Below, piece after piece: positions 35,343-38,873 of a stretch of DNA of 38,873 nucleotides. The first letter of the stretch is position 1; each line of letters starts with the position of its first letter. The notes under the pieces are model-generated. The model ran no database searches. It had not been told where the DNA came from and saw only the letters and a program-made list of their open reading frames with translations. Source of the DNA: Bacteroidota bacterium (GTDB taxonomy: Bacteria > Bacteroidota > Bacteroidia > 2-12-FULL-35-15); assembly GCA_947479085.1 (NCBI GenBank), contig CANJYB010000034.1:1-38873 (forward strand). Direction: 5' to 3'. The translations under genes and the position numbers were made by a program.

Positions 35343-36875
35343 GTGAACTTCCTCAAAAATAAAAAATTCTATTTCCTGCTTTCCTTTATCGAAGGAAGCT
35401 CTGTGATGGCTACCGAATTACTGGGTGCCAAAATGCTGGCTCCTTACTTTGGTTCTTCCTTATATGTATGGGCAACAGTACTCGCCATTACTCTTGGAGG
35501 ATTGGCGGCAGGTTACTTTGTGGGCGGACTTATTTCGTATAAAAGCAAAAATCCTTTTACCCTGTTTTATGTTTTATTAGCAGCCGGTGCGTTTACCGTA
35601 TTGATGCCGTTTACTTCCAAAATTGTTTTGTGGGCCATTGGTATGCATAGCCTTATTCCTTCGGTTATCCTGTCTTCCTGCTGTATTTTATTTCCTCCCG
35701 TATTTATGATGGGAATGGTTTCTCCTTTAATTATTGAAACCATAACTACAGATGTAAAGGAATCGGGGAGGGCAGCAGGGGCCATTTATGCCATATCTAC
35801 TGTTGGTGGTATTATTGCTACCTTTATGTTTGGCTTTTATATTATCCCCACTTTCGGGCTTACCATTCCATCCATCATTACAGGCATAGTGCTGGGTTTT
35901 ATTCCTTTCCTTGTATTGCTGATGAAAAAGCAGGTAATAAAAAGTGCCGGTTTTTTTTTGCTTTGCTGCTGGGCTTTTTCTGTTAATTCTGCCGGTTATT
36001 CCTCCAATGTAAAAGTGGTGTACAACCAGGAAGGCCTTTTGGGTCAGTTACTGGTGCTCGATTATCCGCATTACAGCAAACATTCCACTCAAAAAGGCAA
36101 TAACCGATGGCTGTTTGTCAACCGTATTTCCCAATCCATGTGGGATTCGCTGGCGGATGAAACCTGGGGTGAAGAAAAGTACTTTCCGTATGTATATAAA
36201 ATTGAAGAATATGTGGATTCGTTCCCTAAGTCCACTCATGCTTTATTATTGGGTTTGGGAGGAGGAAGCATAGCCCGCCAGTTGGATAAAAAAGGTTTTT
36301 CGGTGGACGTATGTGAGCTGGATAAACGGATAGCTTATGTGGCCCGTCATTATTTTTATTTACCCGAAAGAGTAACTATTACAGTGGATGATGCAAGGCA
36401 TTATATACGTACCTGCACCAAAAAGTACGACCTGATAGTGCTGGATATGTTTAAAGGGGAGGAGCCACCCAACCATGTTTTTACACAGGAATCGCTGGAG
36501 GAACTGAAACTGATGCTGAACCCTAAAGGCACCATCATGGTGAATGGTTTGGGTTACCTGGACGGACCAATCGGTAAATCTATGCGGTCTATTTATAAAA
36601 CATTCATTGCTTCCGGATTTAATGTAAAAGTACTTTCCACTGACAGCGACCCCGACCAGGCCAATCTTTTGTTTTTTGCTTCAACAGGACCTCTGAAACC
36701 TGACCATAACTATATAGCCGAAAACAAAATAGACCTCAATGATGCTGTGGTGTTGCAGGATGAATACCCGGTTCTGGATATACTTAATGCCGATGCAGCC
36801 AAACGCTGGAGAAGAATGAGTATCAGTGCTTTTTATTCGGATGAAAATCAGAGGAGTTTGCCGGTGTTTAAATAG
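35343..36875 (+). CDS. Membrane-fused spermidine-synthase-like protein
   Basis: A 510-residue protein. The N-terminal part (about 1-215) has six or seven membrane spans in the pattern ATELLGAKMLAPYFGSSLYVWATVLAITLGGLAAGYFVGG, typical of fused spermidine synthase-like membrane proteins. The C-terminal part is a Rossmann methyltransferase-like fold with LLLGLGGGSIARQL, VCELDKRIAYVARHYF, VDDARHYI and YDLIVLDMFKGEEPPNHVFTQE. The polyamine-synthase Asp pair is only partly kept, so real aminopropyl transfer is uncertain. The start is GTG 35343, as no ATG is in frame and the first span needs it. The TAG stop falls inside a heptamer array. Confidence 0.78.
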   Translation: MNFLKNKKFYFLLSFIEGSSVMATELLGAKMLAPYFGSSLYVWATVLAITLGGLAAGYFVGGLISYKSKNPFTLFYVLLAAGAFTVLMPFTSKIVLWAIGMHSLIPSVILSSCCILFPPVFMMGMVSPLIIETITTDVKESGRAAGAIYAISTVGGIIATFMFGFYIIPTFGLTIPSIITGIVLGFIPFLVLLMKKQVIKSAGFFLLCCWAFSVNSAGYSSNVKVVYNQEGLLGQLLVLDYPHYSKHSTQKGNNRWLFVNRISQSMWDSLADETWGEEKYFPYVYKIEEYVDSFPKSTHALLLGLGGGSIARQLDKKGFSVDVCELDKRIAYVARHYFYLPERVTITVDDARHYIRTCTKKYDLIVLDMFKGEEPPNHVFTQESLEELKLMLNPKGTIMVNGLGYLDGPIGKSMRSIYKTFIASGFNVKVLSTDSDPDQANLLFFASTGPLKPDHNYIAENKIDLNDAVVLQDEYPVLDILNADAAKRWRRMSISAFYSDENQRSLPVFK

Positions 36876-36953
36876 GGAATAGGGAATAGCGAATAGGGAA
36901 TAGTGAATAGCGAATAGGGAATAGTGAACAGAGAAAAGTGAACAGAGAATACC
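36870..36953 (+). repeat. 7-base array (GAATAGN, 12 units)
   Basis: Twelve contiguous heptamers in exact register: AAATAGG, then GAATAGN units and degenerate GAACAGA and GAAAAGT units. The first unit contains the TAG stop codon of the preceding gene. The same unit makes the array at 38433-38523. Confidence 0.92.
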
Positions 36954-36970
36954 GCACGAGCTGCGTTAAC

Positions 36971-37005
36971 AACTCATAATTCATAACTCATAACTCATAA
37001 CTCAT
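36971..37005 (+). repeat. 7-base array (AACTCAT x5)
   Basis: Five contiguous heptamers, four AACTCAT and one AATTCAT, end 8 bases before the stop codon of the convergent barrel gene. The unit differs from that of the adjacent array. Confidence 0.92.
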
Positions 37006-37013
37006 AATTATTT

Positions 37014-37565
37014 TTAAAGCCCAATATTAACCCCAATACGGATGATGGGATTCTGGTAAGGGGTGTATTGCGATTCGGTGAAGTTATAAAGGAGCATAAT
37101 CAGTATGCCGGAATTTTGACCAAAACGCTGGATATAACCACCTCCGGCAAGTAAACTTTCCACATCCACACGTCTGGTAGGGTAATAATCAAATGCTTCG
37201 AGATTCAGGTATTCAAATTCGCCATGGCCAAAGAGGTTTTTGGTAAAGTAATACCGGCCAAACACACTTCCGCCAAAAATATTGGTTTCCAGGTCGTAAA
37301 AATCTCTTCGGTAATGAAAGTATTCGTATGTAACGCCAATACCGGCATGTATTTTTTCGGTAATGCGGTAACCCACCACGGGCGAAATATTGATAACTGT
37401 TTGCTCACCAAACTGGGCACCCAATCCGCCACCTATAAACACCTTATCCCAGAATTTGGGCTTTGGCTCGTGTTTGCGAAGCATGGTACTGTCGTCAATC
37501 TGGGCAAAGGAAGTGAGAACGGCAATAAGAAGGGTAAAAACCAATATAAATTTGCGCCTGTTCAT
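37014..37565 (-). CDS. Outer-membrane beta-barrel protein
   Basis: A 183-residue protein with a signal peptide (MNRRKFILVFTLLIAVLTSFAQ). The mature chain has alternating strands with aromatic girdles (KVFIGGGLGAQFG, ISPVVGYRITEKIHAGIGVTYEYFHYR, FGGSVFGRYYFTKNLFGHGEFEYLNL), as in eight-stranded barrels, and ends in IIRIGVNIGL. No specific family is recognised. It stands alone between repeat arrays and the SDR gene. Confidence 0.8.
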   Translation of the reverse strand: MNRRKFILVFTLLIAVLTSFAQIDDSTMLRKHEPKPKFWDKVFIGGGLGAQFGEQTVINISPVVGYRITEKIHAGIGVTYEYFHYRRDFYDLETNIFGGSVFGRYYFTKNLFGHGEFEYLNLEAFDYYPTRRVDVESLLAGGGYIQRFGQNSGILIMLLYNFTESQYTPYQNPIIRIGVNIGL

Positions 37566-37718
37566 AATATACTTTGTAAAATTACTAAAAAATGTAGTCC
37601 TTTGTTAAAAAAAATAGCAGCTACAGCCTTGGAGATTAAACCCGGAATCACTCATAAACCAAAAAATCCCTGAAACTGCAGCATACTATTTTCTATTACT
37701 AACTAAATTTTAATTAAA

Positions 37719-38426
37719 ATGAACATCATAATAACCGGAGCCAGCAGGGGAATAGGTTACGAACTTGTAAAGCTATTTGCCGAAAATGCCGACTACACTA
37801 TAATTGCTCTATCCAGAGACTCGCAAAAATTGAACCAATTACAGAAGGAGTGCCAGGAAAGTTTCCCGTTGAGCAATGTTATTCCGATTCCGTATGATTT
37901 GACCGATAAAAATGCGAAAGGCTTAACAGCCGAAATAACCAAACATTGTAAAACAATTGATCTGTTAATTAACAATGCGGGACAGATTGTAAATAAGCCT
38001 TTTATCAATCTTACTTTAAGCGATTTTGAAACCGTTTATGCCACCAATGTATTTGGGGTAGCCAAGCTGATACAGGATATTTTGCCATTAATGGTTTCTC
38101 CAAAGCGGGGACATATTGTAAACATCAGCAGCATGGGAGGTGTGCAGGGTTCGGCTAAGTTTGCCGGGCTGGCAGCATACAGCAGCAGCAAGGCAGCAGT
38201 GGCTTGCTTAACCGAATGCCTGGCCGAGGAGTTTAAGGACCGGAATATTTCGTTTAACTGCCTGGCGCTGGGTGCCGCACAAACGGAAATGCTGGAGCAG
38301 GCGTTCCCGGGTTATAAAGCTCCTGTTTCGGCACAACAAATGGCGGAGTTTATTGGCAACTTTGCTGTTACGGCTCATCATTTTATGAATGGCAAGATTG
38401 TTCCGGTATCTATTTCGACTCCGTAA
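37719..38426 (+). CDS. Short-chain dehydrogenase/reductase
   Basis: A 235-residue classical SDR. The nucleotide-binding TGASRGIG (6-13), NNAG (85-88), Ser137-Ser138 in NISSMGG, and the catalytic YSSSK (Tyr154, Lys158) are all present. It reduces or oxidises a carbonyl or alcohol with NAD(P)H. Arg10 after the first glycine and LSRDSQK favour NADP(H). The substrate is unknown. It is followed directly by a heptamer array. Confidence 0.92.
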   Translation: MNIIITGASRGIGYELVKLFAENADYTIIALSRDSQKLNQLQKECQESFPLSNVIPIPYDLTDKNAKGLTAEITKHCKTIDLLINNAGQIVNKPFINLTLSDFETVYATNVFGVAKLIQDILPLMVSPKRGHIVNISSMGGVQGSAKFAGLAAYSSSKAAVACLTECLAEEFKDRNISFNCLALGAAQTEMLEQAFPGYKAPVSAQQMAEFIGNFAVTAHHFMNGKIVPVSISTP

Positions 38427-38432
38427 TTTAGT

Positions 38433-38523
38433 GAATAGTGAATAGTTAATAGTGAATAGTGAATAGTGAATAGTGAATAGCGAATAGTTAATAGTTAATA
38501 GTTAATAGCGAATAGTTATTAGC
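38433..38523 (+). repeat. 7-base array (GAATAGT/TAATAGT, 13 units)
   Basis: Thirteen contiguous heptamers in exact register, mostly GAATAGT with TAATAGT, GAATAGC and a last TATTAGC. The array starts 6 bases after the SDR stop codon. Confidence 0.93.
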
Positions 38524-38555
38524 TGTAAGTCTAGCCCACGCGGGATTAGTGGTTT

Positions 38556-38582
38556 CGTCATTGCGAGGTACGAAGCAATCTC
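38556..38582. repeat. CGTCATTGCGAGG-type dispersed repeat
   Basis: CGTCATTGCGAGG and GAAGCAATCTC flank TAC. The inner ATTGC and GCAAT arms are complementary. This motif recurs in intergenic DNA of many unrelated bacteria; its function is not settled. Confidence 0.65.
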
Positions 38583-38590
38583 TTTGAATA

Positions 38591-38632
38591 AAGGGTAGGA
38601 TAACTTGATTTAAGGGTAGTTTAACTTGAATC
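38591..38632 (+). repeat. Two 21-base tandem units
   Basis: Two contiguous 21-base units beginning AAGGGTAG and ending near AACTTGA, with five differences. The 21-base length equals three heptamers. Confidence 0.7.
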
Positions 38633-38659
38633 ATGAAATTTTGGGGATTTAAACAGAAA

Positions 38660-38873
38660 CTCAGTAAAATTTAACCGCAGAGGCGCAGAGACTGGAAGGA
38701 ATATTAAAGGAGAATTTTCAAACCAAATCTCAGCGAACCTCAGCGTAAATCTCCGTGATATCTGCGGTAAAAATCTCAGTAAAATTTAACCGCAGAGGCG
38801 CAGAGACTGGAAGGAATATTAAAGGAGAATTTCCAAACCAAATCTCAGCGAACCTCAGCGTAAATCTCCGTGA
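38660..38873 (+). repeat. 115-base direct repeat, second copy cut by the window end
   Basis: Copies start at 38660 and 38775 and are nearly identical over 99 bases (one C/T difference). Each starts CTCAGTAAAATTTAACCGCA, and complementary ACCGCAGA and TCTGCGGT ends suggest a long imperfect hairpin. I recognise the motif as a widespread intergenic type (CTCTGCG...CTGCGGT). Confidence 0.88.

Larger units (their letters stand above)
38427..38873. other. Repeat-rich 447-base end of the window
   Basis: No gene is seen. The region consists of a heptamer array, a CGTCATTGCGAGG-type element, a 21-base tandem pair and a 115-base direct repeat, one after another, so it is a local hot spot for repeats. 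Confidence 0.8.

Noticed and set aside
36870-38523. CRISPR arrays
   Set aside because: The units are contiguous with no unique spacers and no cas genes are near.

Overview
The window looks like a piece of a Bacteroidota chromosome, roughly a flavobacterial or sphingobacterial-type lineage; the genus cannot be told from the sequence. The evidence is the AT-rich composition, a C-terminal type IX secretion sorting domain (YPNPTTG motif) on the first protein, many small signal-peptide proteins with PepSY-like or outer-membrane-barrel features, an ATP synthase epsilon subunit reduced to its N-terminal domain in an isolated beta-epsilon pair, and several promoters matching the Bacteroidota sigma consensus (TAnnTTTG, with TTG about 19 bases upstream). 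No rRNA, tRNA, CRISPR array, phage module or complete insertion sequence was seen.

Layout. 1-4404: a 5'-truncated secreted phosphoesterase-like protein with tandem repeats, a PepSY-like periplasmic protein, two GNAT acetyltransferases, a small secreted protein and a STAS-like cytosolic protein. 4481-9724: a charged secreted protein, a divergent helix-turn-helix regulator, then a four-gene operon of exported proteins (small membrane peptide, two barrel-like proteins, a CsgG/LpoB-like lipid- or envelope-associated protein). The gap between regulator and operon holds a perfect palindrome and two related half sites. 9775-13054: a GT-C-like membrane protein and an MFS exporter, then a second PepSY-like protein. 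13133-19848: clpC, divergent from gyrA and a TPR protein. 19932-23480: a TPMT-family methyltransferase, a secreted alpha/beta hydrolase, and atpD-atpC. 23661-25435: a decayed surface-protein gene. 26169-29509: a TPR protein, a phosphosulfolactate-synthase-like enzyme, a rhodanese and a DedA protein. 29625-36875: a VOC protein, argS, an arginase-family hydrolase, a fold-III arginine/ornithine-type decarboxylase, a lipoprotein and a membrane-fused spermidine-synthase-like protein, which together suggest arginine and polyamine metabolism. 37014-38426: a barrel protein and an SDR oxidoreductase. The last 450 bases are repeats.

The genes are mostly ordinary. The most unusual signal is in the spacers. 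At least ten places carry short tandem arrays with an exact 7-base (sometimes 8- or 21-base) period, each locus with its own unit. Three of them are inverted arrays that fill the gap between two co-oriented genes, from the stop codon of one to 7-17 bases before the start of the next. A nested set of CACACGTGTG palindromes spaced by exactly 21 bases follows dedA.
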